DNA of 64,000 nucleotides from Bradyrhizobium cenepequi (GTDB lineage: Bacteria > Pseudomonadota > Alphaproteobacteria > Rhizobiales > Xanthobacteraceae): NCBI RefSeq assembly GCF_020329485.1, contig NZ_JAGKJI010000004.1:124001-188000 (forward strand), written 5' to 3'. The notes beneath the pieces were generated by a model that worked only from the letters and a program-made list of their open reading frames with translations, ran no database searches and was not told the DNA's origin. Numbering within the stretch: position 1 is the stretch's first letter; each line of letters begins with the position of its first letter. Shown piece after piece: positions 53,972-62,603 of this stretch. The translations under genes and the position numbers were made by a program.

Positions 53972-54697
53972 CTATCGATACCGCCAGCGCATCAATTGGC
54001 GATAAAGTCCCAAGTTTGTGCTGATCCTCCAAGCAAGGCCGCGCATCGCATCCGGATCAAGCAAGTGCTGGCGCATGTACTCTGCATCCATGTTGTTCGT
54101 CAGACAAAGGCGAGAATAGAGAAAGGGTTCGAATCCGCCATGATACCCAAGCTGGATTGTAAAGAGGTGCGTATAGCCGGCCTTCAGAGCTGCGTCCCAA
54201 ACCCGTCGGGAAAAGCGCCCATATGGGAAGGCAAACAGTGTAACCGGCTGCCCAAGACGGTTTTCCAGTATCGACTTCGACATCGTAAGCTCACGATCGA
54301 GTTCGACATCCGAGACGGTGGTCAAATCGATGTGGGCCATGCCATGCGAGCCAATCGCAACGCCGCCGCTGCCAAGTTCCGCGATCATGTCCCAACTCAT
54401 ACGTCCCGGCAGGCCCACAAAATCTACCGGGATAAAGGACATGAAACCCGGAATTCGATTGGTTCTCACGTAACGAGCATAGACATGCGTGTAGTCGGAA
54501 AGAAATCCATCATCGAACGTAAGCAGGATCGTACCGGTGCGACTGGCATTCGGATCGGGGCAATGCTCTAAAAATCTCTGAGGCGAGATCAGCCTATCGC
54601 CGCAAAGTGCAAGATGCGTATCGAACGTTTCATGCGTCAGACACCATGCGTTCGAAGGCGAGGCTTCAGCCAACTCGTGATAGTTCAGTACAATCAT
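53972..54697 (-). CDS. Polysaccharide deacetylase (NodB-type)
   Basis: A 241-residue carbohydrate esterase 4 protein. Start MIVLNYHELA; the catalytic/metal motif TFDDGFLSDY holds Asp62-Asp63; SHGMAHIDL gives metal ligands His118 and His122 (H-x3-H); and FAFPYGRFSRRVWDAALKAGY is the third motif. It lacks a signal peptide, so it should act in the cytosol, on lipid-linked or nucleotide-bound sugars. Its start overlaps the upstream glycosyltransferase stop as ATGA. Removing acetyl groups from GlcNAc-like residues is the family reaction; the substrate here is unknown. Confidence 0.88.
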   Translation of the reverse strand: MIVLNYHELAEASPSNAWCLTHETFDTHLALCGDRLISPQRFLEHCPDPNASRTGTILLTFDDGFLSDYTHVYARYVRTNRIPGFMSFIPVDFVGLPGRMSWDMIAELGSGGVAIGSHGMAHIDLTTVSDVELDRELTMSKSILENRLGQPVTLFAFPYGRFSRRVWDAALKAGYTHLFTIQLGYHGGFEPFLYSRLCLTNNMDAEYMRQHLLDPDAMRGLAWRISTNLGLYRQLMRWRYR

Positions 54698-55887
54698 AGG
54701 GTCTGTATCAGATCTGAGACACGCCGGCTCCACGCCCGCCAGTTCAGGCGGGCCTCGAAAGCGTCGCGGCTCGATCGTTTCAGGCGTGCCAATCGGTCCG
54801 CGTCCGCAAAGGTCTCGGCAATGAGCGTTGCATAGTCCGCCTTTGTCGCATCCGGCGGCAACAAGATGCCTGTCTCCCCATCGCGGATAGCGCCAGGCAC
54901 GCCACCAGTGGCCGGCGCAATGCTCGGCACGCCATGGGCCGCCGCTTCACAAAACACGATACCGTAGCAATCTGCCCGGGTAGGCAATAGGAAGAAATCA
55001 GCGTCGCGGTAGAGTTGATCCAGTCGGTTGCGCTGTTCGCGATTGTTCTTGTCGAGGTAAGGGATAATCGTCAAGCCGTCCTGGGCGACAGGCTCGGGCG
55101 GAGTGCATCCGCAGATCACGAGCTCCGCCTCTACGCCCCTGCCCCTTAGTTCAGCGAGAGTTTCGACCGCGACGTCTGCACCCTTCTCCTCCCAGTTGGC
55201 GCCGATGAAGAGGAGCCGGCATGGACCCGGCTTGCGGCACTCAAACACGGAAGTACGATCGGGTGGTTCTTCGAGGTTGGCTCCCCAAGGAATGACATGC
55301 ACGCGCGCAGGGTCGGCGCCGTAATCCCTAATCGCCGATTCGGCGGCCCATTCCGAAGGGTAGAGAACCAGATCTGCCCGCGCGATCGTACTGCGTTCCA
55401 GGCGTTCAGCAATCTCCCGAGCGGCGCGGGACAAATTCCGATAGTTTGGATGGTAATTCTCGACGAGGCGAAAGGTCGCGTCGGACGCATAGACGAGAGG
55501 AACACCGTCGGGCACACTCCAGGCAAAGGTGGATCCAGCCGGCGCGAAGACGATATCGGGCGAGAGAGCGCGGATTTTTCGTGCCGCATCCGCTGCATAC
55601 TGCGCAACGACAGGCGCCGCATGGAATGGGGAAAGGCTGCGCCTGCGAAGGGTACGGCAGAATTTGGAATACGCCTTATATAGAGGAAGGATCGGTGCGC
55701 TCAGCGGACCGATATTGACCACCTTGTGACCTTCATTTGCGAGGCATTTCGACATATGAAATGGGGTACCGGACCAGAACCTAACCTCGCTCGCATCACC
55801 GATCGTGGCGAATGCAATGCGCCGTGGTGCCTGCCTGCCGGTGACGTGGCTCTGATTCATTTGGTCCCTTAGAGAAAACTCGGCCAT
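54694..55887 (-). CDS. Glycosyltransferase, GT4 family
   Basis: A 397-residue GT-B enzyme. The N-terminal half has RIAFATIGDASEVRFWSGTPF and DIVFAPAGSTFAWSV; the C-terminal donor domain includes HVIPWGANLEEPP, RLLFIGANWEEKGADVAVE, LYRDADFFLLPTRADCYGIV, FCEAAAHGVPSIAPATGGVPG and GETGILLPP. The EX7E-like element lies in CYGIVFCEAAAHG. It is followed by the deacetylase gene with an overlapping start. The gene with methyltransferase fusion lies 33 bp upstream. Donor unknown. Confidence 0.87.
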   Translation of the reverse strand: MAEFSLRDQMNQSHVTGRQAPRRIAFATIGDASEVRFWSGTPFHMSKCLANEGHKVVNIGPLSAPILPLYKAYSKFCRTLRRRSLSPFHAAPVVAQYAADAARKIRALSPDIVFAPAGSTFAWSVPDGVPLVYASDATFRLVENYHPNYRNLSRAAREIAERLERSTIARADLVLYPSEWAAESAIRDYGADPARVHVIPWGANLEEPPDRTSVFECRKPGPCRLLFIGANWEEKGADVAVETLAELRGRGVEAELVICGCTPPEPVAQDGLTIIPYLDKNNREQRNRLDQLYRDADFFLLPTRADCYGIVFCEAAAHGVPSIAPATGGVPGAIRDGETGILLPPDATKADYATLIAETFADADRLARLKRSSRDAFEARLNWRAWSRRVSDLIQTL

Positions 55888-55920
55888 TACGCAGGGTCGT
55901 CAGTTCACGAGTTCCTCGGA

Positions 55921-57441
55921 TCAGGTAGCACCCGAAATACCCGGTTCGCGCATTGACCGGGATGCAAGCTGACTGCGTTCATCCGGCAGCCGTCTTGCCG
56001 ACACGACAATGGATGTTGCAAGCGAGACCGCGAACGACGTCGGGAGAAAGTCACCGACCGCGGATGCGATCCTACCGAACGTGCTTGTTTCCTGACGATT
56101 CCGGATTCCAATCGTCCGATCTACTTTCATGCCAGACTCGGCGCACCAGCGCCTCACATGCCGAACTGTGCTGAAATGCACCCCGGTCGATGAGTAGCTC
56201 CTTCCAAGCCGAAGAACGGGTATATCCCGGAACGTCTGTCGGATGGTTCGAAGAGACAGCATGCTCGGGCTTTGAATGATCACGGTCGAGTTATCAGACA
56301 GGCAATCCTTCAACCTGGACAACGCTGTTGCGGGATCGCGTGCAAGGTGCAGGACGTTCAAGCACAGAACGCAATCGAACTTTTCCCCCTTCGTAAGCGC
56401 CGCAATCTCGTCGATATCTCCATAAATCATTTCTACGCCACGCGCGGCGGCGCCCCTGGACACGACGGGATCCAATGGCACTGCGACGACTCGCAATCCT
56501 CGGTCGAGTAGTGCCTTTTCCGTCGCTCCCGATCCGCATCCGATCGACAAGACATTGCGCGCCGTTCGCGGAATTGCAGAAATGACGTCTTCACTAACAG
56601 GCTCGTAGTAATCCTTGGAGTAAAGCCCGCGCGGCAACTTCGTCTCAGTATTGAACGCCGGACGTGGCGTCTTCCACCATTGGGCAATCCCGACCAGCGC
56701 CTCGGTCTGATCTCTCAGTTCGGCCGCCGTGATGCCGACCCGGCCGACATATTTGTTGGATAAGTGATGCACGGTGAAGTCGTCGATATGAGAAACCGGA
56801 ACGAATTTCTTCAACCCACATTGCGTGTATGGGTCCGTCGCCGCAGTGCAGAGAAGGTCGTACTTTTCCTGGTGGGGATCCACTAGGAAGCCTCCTGACT
56901 GAATGGCCATCCTGAGCTGCGTCCGTGTAAGCACGTAGCAAGCAGCATGCTCGTTAGTGAGATGCGCGAGCGTATAGGGGCCTCTGGGGCGGACCGAGGC
57001 AGGCTCCCAATGGAAATTTTCATGAATATCGGGATAGCTCTTCTCGCCGTTGGTGCCCTCTTCTATTCGCAAGAACCCAGCAATTTCATCGTGTCGAAGC
57101 GCCGAGCTGACATCCACGAAAGCCCGAAGGTTCCTTTCGGTTATGAGGATGTCGTCTTCGGAATAGATAAACAGGTCGTATTTGTCGGCACGCTCGGCAA
57201 ACAATTTCTTGTGCGCAAAGGGTAACGACCAGGGATTCTTGTTTGGAATTCCTACGCGGCAATCAACGCCTAGGGTGGACTTGTCGATATTCGAAACAAC
57301 GACGATGTCGATGTCGAATGGCATGGACCGGTATTCACGAATCAATCGCTCCAGGTACCGGTCATTGGAAGTGCCATAACTCGCCAGCGCTACGAGAATG
57401 CTGAGCGGTGCCTTCCGGTCATTCTGATCAAGCGCCGTCAT
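55921..57441 (-). CDS. Bifunctional glycosyltransferase-like/methyltransferase protein
   Basis: A 506-residue fusion. Residues about 10-240 form a GT-A-like domain (LSILVALASYGTSNDRYLERL; YDLFIYSEDDILITERNL with an acidic EDD motif; CGLKKFVPVSHIDDFTVHHL). Residues about 285-470 form a class I methyltransferase domain (NVLSIGCGSGATEKALLDRG, motif I; MIYGDIDEIAALTKGEKFD; CVLCLNVLHLARDPATALSRL). A likely role is to add and then methylate a sugar (chain capping), as in some O-antigen termini; that is inference. It is the first gene of a minus-strand cluster (fusion, GT4, deacetylase). Confidence 0.8.
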   Translation of the reverse strand: MTALDQNDRKAPLSILVALASYGTSNDRYLERLIREYRSMPFDIDIVVVSNIDKSTLGVDCRVGIPNKNPWSLPFAHKKLFAERADKYDLFIYSEDDILITERNLRAFVDVSSALRHDEIAGFLRIEEGTNGEKSYPDIHENFHWEPASVRPRGPYTLAHLTNEHAACYVLTRTQLRMAIQSGGFLVDPHQEKYDLLCTAATDPYTQCGLKKFVPVSHIDDFTVHHLSNKYVGRVGITAAELRDQTEALVGIAQWWKTPRPAFNTETKLPRGLYSKDYYEPVSEDVISAIPRTARNVLSIGCGSGATEKALLDRGLRVVAVPLDPVVSRGAAARGVEMIYGDIDEIAALTKGEKFDCVLCLNVLHLARDPATALSRLKDCLSDNSTVIIQSPSMLSLRTIRQTFRDIPVLRLGRSYSSTGVHFSTVRHVRRWCAESGMKVDRTIGIRNRQETSTFGRIASAVGDFLPTSFAVSLATSIVVSARRLPDERSQLASRSMREPGISGAT

Positions 57442-57702
57442 TGTCGAAATCGTCCCTTTTCAAAACCGGACTGCGACCGGCCTAGGCGCCGCCAACCAGT
57501 TCTGGCAGCGCAGCAATTATTATTTAATAGTATAATCGAAGGCCGATTGATTTACTTCCAAAAAATATAATTATATCGATAATTTTAATACCAGCATTAA
57601 TATGACCGGAAAGCCAATGGGCGGCCCGGTGAGTTTGTTCCTGTTCATCGTTGCGGACAAGTCCGGCTGACCAGGCATCCGCGAAAAAAGGACAAGATCG
57701 GT

Positions 57703-59001
57703 ATGAAGGTGCTTCTCTACCCTCATTCCATGGAAGTCGGGGGATCACAGCTCAACGCTATACAGTTAGCTGGATCGATCCGTGACCGAGGGCACGAGGT
57801 GATCGTTCTTTCCGAGGCAGGCCCTCTCGTGGAGCGGGTGAGAAAAATGGCTCTCGAACATATCGAGCTCCCCCAGCATTGGGGACGGCCATCTCCGAAA
57901 GTGATCCGTATGATCGGCCATCTCGTGCGGCAACGCCGGATCGACGTGGTGCACGGGCATGAGTGGCCACCTATCATCGAGGCATTCCTCAGCAGTGGGA
58001 TATCCCGCCGTACTGCTGTCGTAGGAACCGTGATGTCGATGTCTGTGGCGTCTTTCCTGCCCCGCAACGTACCATTGACTGTGGGAACCGAATTCATCCG
58101 CCAGGCAGCGATTGCCGCCGGGCACCGGCGCGTCGAGCTGCTGGAGCCACCAGTGGATACGAAAGCCGACAACCCATCCATCGACGGGCAGAGCTTTCGT
58201 GCCCAGCACGGCGTCCAGCCGCATGAGGTCCTTATTGCCATAGTTTGCCGGCTGGTGCCTGACCTCAAGCTCGAGGGTCTGCTGTCGGCATGCGACGCGG
58301 TTCGCGAGCTGGCGGTCGCGGGCCATCGGGTGCGGCTGGTGATCGTCGGTGACGGCCGGGCGCGCGGCGATGTGGCTAGACGTGCCACCGAGGTCAACGC
58401 GTCTGCCGGCTACCAGGCTGTGTTGATGATAGGCGAGATGGCTGACCCCCGTCCTGCCTATGCCGCGGCGGACATCATCCTCGGCCAGGGCGGTTCGGCA
58501 CTGCGAGGAATGGCCTTCGGGAAGCCTCTTGTGGTTATCGGCGAGGAGGGCTTTAGCGAATTGGTGACGCCGGAAAGTGCGTCGATCTTCCTGCGGCAGG
58601 GATGGTATGGTCTTGGATCTGGTTCGCTCGGGGCGGGGCCATCGGCGCTGCGCATGGCGCTTGGGCGGCTCGTCAGGTCGCCGGAGCTGCGTTGCGAGTT
58701 GGGGATCTTTGGCCGCCGACTGACTGAGCGGCGATTTAGTCTGGATCATGCGGCCGAAGTCATCGAGAACCTGTATACGTCCGCAATAGATAACCCTGCA
58801 CCATTTGAGCGTGTGCTTTCGGACGTCGCCCATGTCATCGCCGGAGTGTTCGGCAATAAAATCGAGCGAAGGTATCAACGGTGGATTGGCAAGGCGCCGA
58901 CTGACGACAGCAACGCGCGCAATCTCATCGCCGCGATCCTTGCAAACGGTAAACGCGGCGAGATGTTGCCTTCGCCAAGCGAACGAGCAGGCACCAACTA
59001 G
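57703..59001 (+). CDS. Glycosyltransferase, GT4 family
   Basis: A 432-residue GT-B transferase; ATG at 57703 follows AAAAAAGGACAAG, a strong site. It begins MKVLLYPHSMEVGGSQLNAI, typical for GT4 proteins binding a lipid-linked acceptor. The donor half shows LIAIVCRLVPDLKLEGLLSA, RLVIVGDGRARGD, VLMIGEMADPRPAYAAADII and GQGGSALRGMAFGKPLVVIGEEGFSELV. About 60 residues after the fold are not recognised. Its neighbours are on the opposite strand, so it is a single-gene unit. Confidence 0.85.
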   Translation: MKVLLYPHSMEVGGSQLNAIQLAGSIRDRGHEVIVLSEAGPLVERVRKMALEHIELPQHWGRPSPKVIRMIGHLVRQRRIDVVHGHEWPPIIEAFLSSGISRRTAVVGTVMSMSVASFLPRNVPLTVGTEFIRQAAIAAGHRRVELLEPPVDTKADNPSIDGQSFRAQHGVQPHEVLIAIVCRLVPDLKLEGLLSACDAVRELAVAGHRVRLVIVGDGRARGDVARRATEVNASAGYQAVLMIGEMADPRPAYAAADIILGQGGSALRGMAFGKPLVVIGEEGFSELVTPESASIFLRQGWYGLGSGSLGAGPSALRMALGRLVRSPELRCELGIFGRRLTERRFSLDHAAEVIENLYTSAIDNPAPFERVLSDVAHVIAGVFGNKIERRYQRWIGKAPTDDSNARNLIAAILANGKRGEMLPSPSERAGTN

Positions 59002-59076
59002 CAGAATATACCAGCCGCTGCACCACGGTTCACTCGGACGGCGACGTCACTGCAGCAAAAAGAAGCGGAAAGATTC

Positions 59077-60216
59077 TCAGTACCCTAGCTGGGATCTCAA
59101 CGCCTTCGCGACACGCACTTGATCATCCTCGACCATCTGTGCGTAGATCGGTAGCAGGATCGAGTGATCTTGCGCGAGTTCGGATTGACGCAAATCGTGG
59201 CGCTGCTTATTGCTCGCGTAAGGCGCCTCGCGATGCGCACACATGATACCGCGCCGTGTCGCAATGCCTTGATCGAGAAGGTTCTGCATCACCGTTCGCT
59301 GATCGACCCGGTCCGGAAGACGGACGCAATAGCTCTGCCAATTCGAGCGGGCCCACTCCGGCTCGTGCGGCAGCTTCAATCCTTCCAAATTGCCCAGCAA
59401 CTCGCTATAGCGGGCCGCGAGCGCGCGCCGGCGCGCGATCAGATCAGGAAGCCGTCCAAGCTGCTTTCGCCCGATCGCAGCCTGCATATCGGTCATCCGG
59501 TAGTTGAAGCCTACGAAAAGGTAGTTCTCGAAAATGACTTGCGGTGAGCCGTGCCGCACGGTGTCAGGCACGTCCATTGCATGCTGACGCCAGAGTCTAA
59601 GCTTGCGATCCTGATCGGAATCGGACGTCGTTAGCATTCCGCCCTCGCCTGTCGTAATGACCTTGCGAGGGTGGAAGGAGAAGCAGGTCATTGCGCCGTG
59701 CGGCCTACCGATCAAATCCCACCTACCATCGATGTTGATCTGGCTTCCGATCGCGCAGGCGGCATCTTCGATCAGACCAATGCCGTGGCGGTTTGCCAAT
59801 GCGAGGAGCGAGGTCAGATCGCAAGGCATGCCCATCTGGTGGACGGCCAGAATTGCTCGCGTGCGTTCGGTAATCGCGTCAGCGACGCATTCCGGATCGA
59901 GGTTGTAGGTGGCGGGATCGATATCGACGAAAACGGGCGTCGCGCCGCAGTAGCGGATACTATTGGCGCTTGCAATGAAGGAGTGGCTGGCCGTGATGAC
60001 TTCATCGCCTGGCCCTACATTCAAGGCAAGCAACGCAAGGTGCAGTGCAGTCGTGCAGTTTGACACCGCACAGGCGTGTGGCGCGCCAACCAATGCGGCA
60101 AACTCGCGCTCAAAGGCGGCCACTTGGGGCCCTTGGGATATCCAGCCGGATAGCACGGCCTCGCGTGCCGCGTCGGCTTCGGTCTCGTCGAGACACGGTT
60201 TTGCGATCGGGATCAT
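59077..60216 (-). CDS. DegT/DnrJ/EryC1/StrS-type aminotransferase
   Basis: A 379-residue PLP enzyme converting a nucleotide-linked keto-sugar to an amino sugar. It has IAKPCLDETEADAAREAVLSGWISQGP (N-terminal signature, in part), SNCTTALHLALLAL, HQMGMPCDL, EDAACAIGS and FSFHPRKVITTGEGGM with the PLP lysine Lys185. NYRMTDMQAAIG completes the family set. Length is normal. It lies upstream of no gene on its strand; PssE-like and epimerase genes are to its right. A perosamine- or bacillosamine-type amino sugar is possible. Confidence 0.92.
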   Translation of the reverse strand: MIPIAKPCLDETEADAAREAVLSGWISQGPQVAAFEREFAALVGAPHACAVSNCTTALHLALLALNVGPGDEVITASHSFIASANSIRYCGATPVFVDIDPATYNLDPECVADAITERTRAILAVHQMGMPCDLTSLLALANRHGIGLIEDAACAIGSQINIDGRWDLIGRPHGAMTCFSFHPRKVITTGEGGMLTTSDSDQDRKLRLWRQHAMDVPDTVRHGSPQVIFENYLFVGFNYRMTDMQAAIGRKQLGRLPDLIARRRALAARYSELLGNLEGLKLPHEPEWARSNWQSYCVRLPDRVDQRTVMQNLLDQGIATRRGIMCAHREAPYASNKQRHDLRQSELAQDHSILLPIYAQMVEDDQVRVAKALRSQLGY

Positions 60217-60282
60217 GAAGCCAACGCCTCTTGTCTGCAGGAGATATCGACGTTTCTGGTTCCCAACATTTCCATTTCCCGC

Positions 60283-60795
60283 CTACAAAGAAGCATTTCT
60301 ACTCTCGGAACGAAACTGTCCGCTTTCGATAAATGTCCGAATCGTGGAGATAAGGTCTGGTGATGCCTGTGCACTGAGCCGCTCGGTCTTGTCGAAGACC
60401 TGAAGTTGATCCAGCTTGTCGACCAATTCCTGTTCTGTGAAGGCAACCGCGATGCGGCCTTGCTGAGCGAACCGCTTTGCGGTCGCGAGTTGATGGTCAT
60501 TGCGGTGCTCTCCAAGACTCGCCCGACGAGGCATGACTATGATCCGCTTTCCAAGCTCGAGAGCGGTAATAATAGAGCCCATGCCGGCATGGGAAATCAC
60601 AAGGCTTGCCGCTTCGACTCGGTTCCGGAACTCGGTCGGGTCGATAAAGCGCTCGGTACGGATGTGCTCGGACTGGTAGTCTGATGGGCCCGTCTGCGCG
60701 AAGACATCAGCTCTTCCATTCACTCCGGCCCACCTGTCAACCGTACTGATCAAACGGTCAAACTGTCCCTGCGTCCCGACTGTTGCGAAAATCAT
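60283..60795 (-). CDS. pssE: PssE-like glycosyltransferase subunit (Alg13/GT28 C-terminal type)
   Basis: A 170-residue protein equal to the C-terminal donor-binding domain of GT28 enzymes: MIFATVGTQGQFDRLISTVD, ADVFAQTGPSDYQ, SLVISHAGMGSIITALELGK and IVMPRRASLGEHRNDHQLATA. HAGxGS and the RxxxxEHxxDHQ patch are typical of Alg13-type subunits. It works only with the Alg14-like subunit encoded just upstream (ATGA overlap). In R. leguminosarum the PssD-PssE pair transfers glucuronic acid as the second sugar in EPS; here the substrate is inferred. Confidence 0.85.
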   Translation of the reverse strand: MIFATVGTQGQFDRLISTVDRWAGVNGRADVFAQTGPSDYQSEHIRTERFIDPTEFRNRVEAASLVISHAGMGSIITALELGKRIIVMPRRASLGEHRNDHQLATAKRFAQQGRIAVAFTEQELVDKLDQLQVFDKTERLSAQASPDLISTIRTFIESGQFRSESRNASL

Positions 60796-61307
60796 AACAC
60801 CGAGCCTATGTAATGAGGACCATCAGGTCGAGCCAAGTGGGGCCATTGAGTCAACCAGAGGTCGGCGCAGCGGCCGATTCGGTCTCCCGACATCGAGAGC
60901 TGCTCGACGTTAGCGATGCTGTCGAGCCAGATCGTGCGCGCACCCATCATTCGTCCGAACCGCAGCGCCAAATAGCCCGGAGCAGCACCTGTCGAAACCA
61001 CGATGTCTGGCTTTTCATTCCAAATGATCCATGCGAGTTGGCACGCCGACTTCAACAGCGCAAATTTGGTCCAGCGATTGGCGTCATTGACCACGTAGAA
61101 TTTATGGTCAGATACCTGCGCGCGATACGACTGATGGACGGTGACGAAGGTGACTTCGCAATCCTCGAAAGCGCGTTTAATTCGCAACAGTTGCACCCAA
61201 TGCCCCCCGCCCGATGAGACGGCTAGCAATTTCGGGCGAACGCTGCGCGACTGCGGCATGCTGTTATTCAGCAACGTCTGGCGGCTAACGACCGGGATCC
61301 GAATCAT
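60792..61307 (-). CDS. pssD: PssD-like glycosyltransferase subunit (Alg14 type)
   Basis: The 171-residue partner of the PssE-like protein. ATG at 61307 has GGAG nine bases upstream. The sequence includes LLAVSSGGGHWVQLLRIKRAF (membrane-proximal nucleotide/acceptor loop), VTFVTVHQSYRAQVSD, KPDIVVSTGAAPGYLALRFG and IWLDSIANVEQLSMSG. Alg14-type subunits dock at the membrane and recruit the Alg13-type subunit. A longer in-frame start at 61418 lies in AT-rich sequence and lacks support. The two genes overlap by 4 bp. Confidence 0.85.
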   Translation of the reverse strand: MIRIPVVSRQTLLNNSMPQSRSVRPKLLAVSSGGGHWVQLLRIKRAFEDCEVTFVTVHQSYRAQVSDHKFYVVNDANRWTKFALLKSACQLAWIIWNEKPDIVVSTGAAPGYLALRFGRMMGARTIWLDSIANVEQLSMSGDRIGRCADLWLTQWPHLARPDGPHYIGSVL

Positions 61308-61514
61308 CAGCTGGTCTCCTAACACGCTGCAAGACTCGCAAGCGCCCGACTGCGAGACGGATTGGGCAACTCGAGGCCCTGCATCACTGGATTTAATTTC
61401 AATATTTTTAAATGTCACGTTATTTATACCAAGCTGTTTTTAAATGTTTACCTATTTAAAATCAAGATATTTATCTGGGCGTCCGAATCACCGATGTGAA
61501 CACGCAGTTGCAGT

Positions 61515-62375
61515 TCATTTGACTGAATCTGCGGAAAGTGGCTCACGAGAAGTCTCGTCGCGTTGCCAATGGTAAGCTCCACCTCGGGACGCCAGGGTCG
61601 CCCTGCACCGGGCAACGATGTTGACGTAACAATAGATCAATAGTCCGGGCCAAAGATGAGGCTCTCTGAACAGCGCAAAAAGCGCCCGATTATTGGCCTC
61701 CCCTTTCTTGACGCGCAGTTCGGGGAAGCGCTGGAGAACCTCGAACGTTCCCCTGTGGACGCGAGTTCTGACCGCAATCAGCTGCCGAACAGAGCGTGGG
61801 GGAAATACCGTGGACCTCACGCAGGGCAATGTCTCCCGCTCCCCTGGTCCGAACTGAAGGCGAACATACGTGTCATCAGCAATGACGTCTGGAAACTGGC
61901 CGAATCGTCTGCGCCCCGCTTCAGATAGAGCGTAGACGCCGGACCCGCCGATTCCCTCGCGCGAAGATGGCAGTCGTGATCGAATTCCGTAGTATCTGCG
62001 GACCAGCCAAGAACACCTCGCTAGATCGACATCGGCGGTAGGTGCCACCACCAAAACGTCACCTAGCTCGAGGCGTTTTGCCAGAGCTCGAATAGCGTCA
62101 AGCGAAAGAACAATGTCGGCATCAGCATAAATCCGAGGAAACCCGCTTGAGATTTGATCACCGAGATTAAGTGCGTGACTTTTGCTTGCGATATCCGATT
62201 CGACAACACGGACGGCCGGATTGAAGCCCTGGGCGACACTCGCAGTGTCATCCGTACACCCATTACAGACGACGACCACGCTAATCTCGTCCGAAGCCGG
62301 GTCGGTGATCCACTGGCTCAGCGTCCGCGCAATCACGGAACTCTCGTTGTGGGCCGGAACGACGATCGAAATCAT
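61515..62375 (-). CDS. Glycosyltransferase, GT2 family
   Basis: A 286-residue GT-A enzyme. It has ISIVVPAHNESSVIARTLSQW, VVVVCNGCTDDTASVAQGF, ASKSHALNLGDQIS, RIYADADIVLS (DxD motif), IGGSGVYALSEAGRRRFGQFP and VIADDTYVRLQF with the acidic ED/DD element. A hydrophobic stretch near the end (PGLLIYCYVNIVARCRA) may contact the membrane. It sits between the PssD-like gene and the epimerase gene on the same strand. Substrate unknown. Confidence 0.85.
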   Translation of the reverse strand: MISIVVPAHNESSVIARTLSQWITDPASDEISVVVVCNGCTDDTASVAQGFNPAVRVVESDIASKSHALNLGDQISSGFPRIYADADIVLSLDAIRALAKRLELGDVLVVAPTADVDLARCSWLVRRYYGIRSRLPSSREGIGGSGVYALSEAGRRRFGQFPDVIADDTYVRLQFGPGERETLPCVRSTVFPPRSVRQLIAVRTRVHRGTFEVLQRFPELRVKKGEANNRALFALFREPHLWPGLLIYCYVNIVARCRATLASRGGAYHWQRDETSREPLSADSVK

Positions 62376-62603
62376 GGCTGGCCGGGTCGGAAGATCAAAT
62401 TGGGTACATCTTTGAGGCTGTCATAGGTCATCAGTCTCATGGCAGTCCTTCAACCTCACAGGGCCATAACCTTGCGCTGGCGTAGGGAGAGCCAGCGCGG
62501 CCAAATTATGCTCGGAGGTGGCGCCTGCCGGCCTTGTGAGATTGAGCGCGACAGCACAGCCGCATCCGCCCTTCATCGGCAAGCAGCGGCAGTGCGATCG
62601 GCA

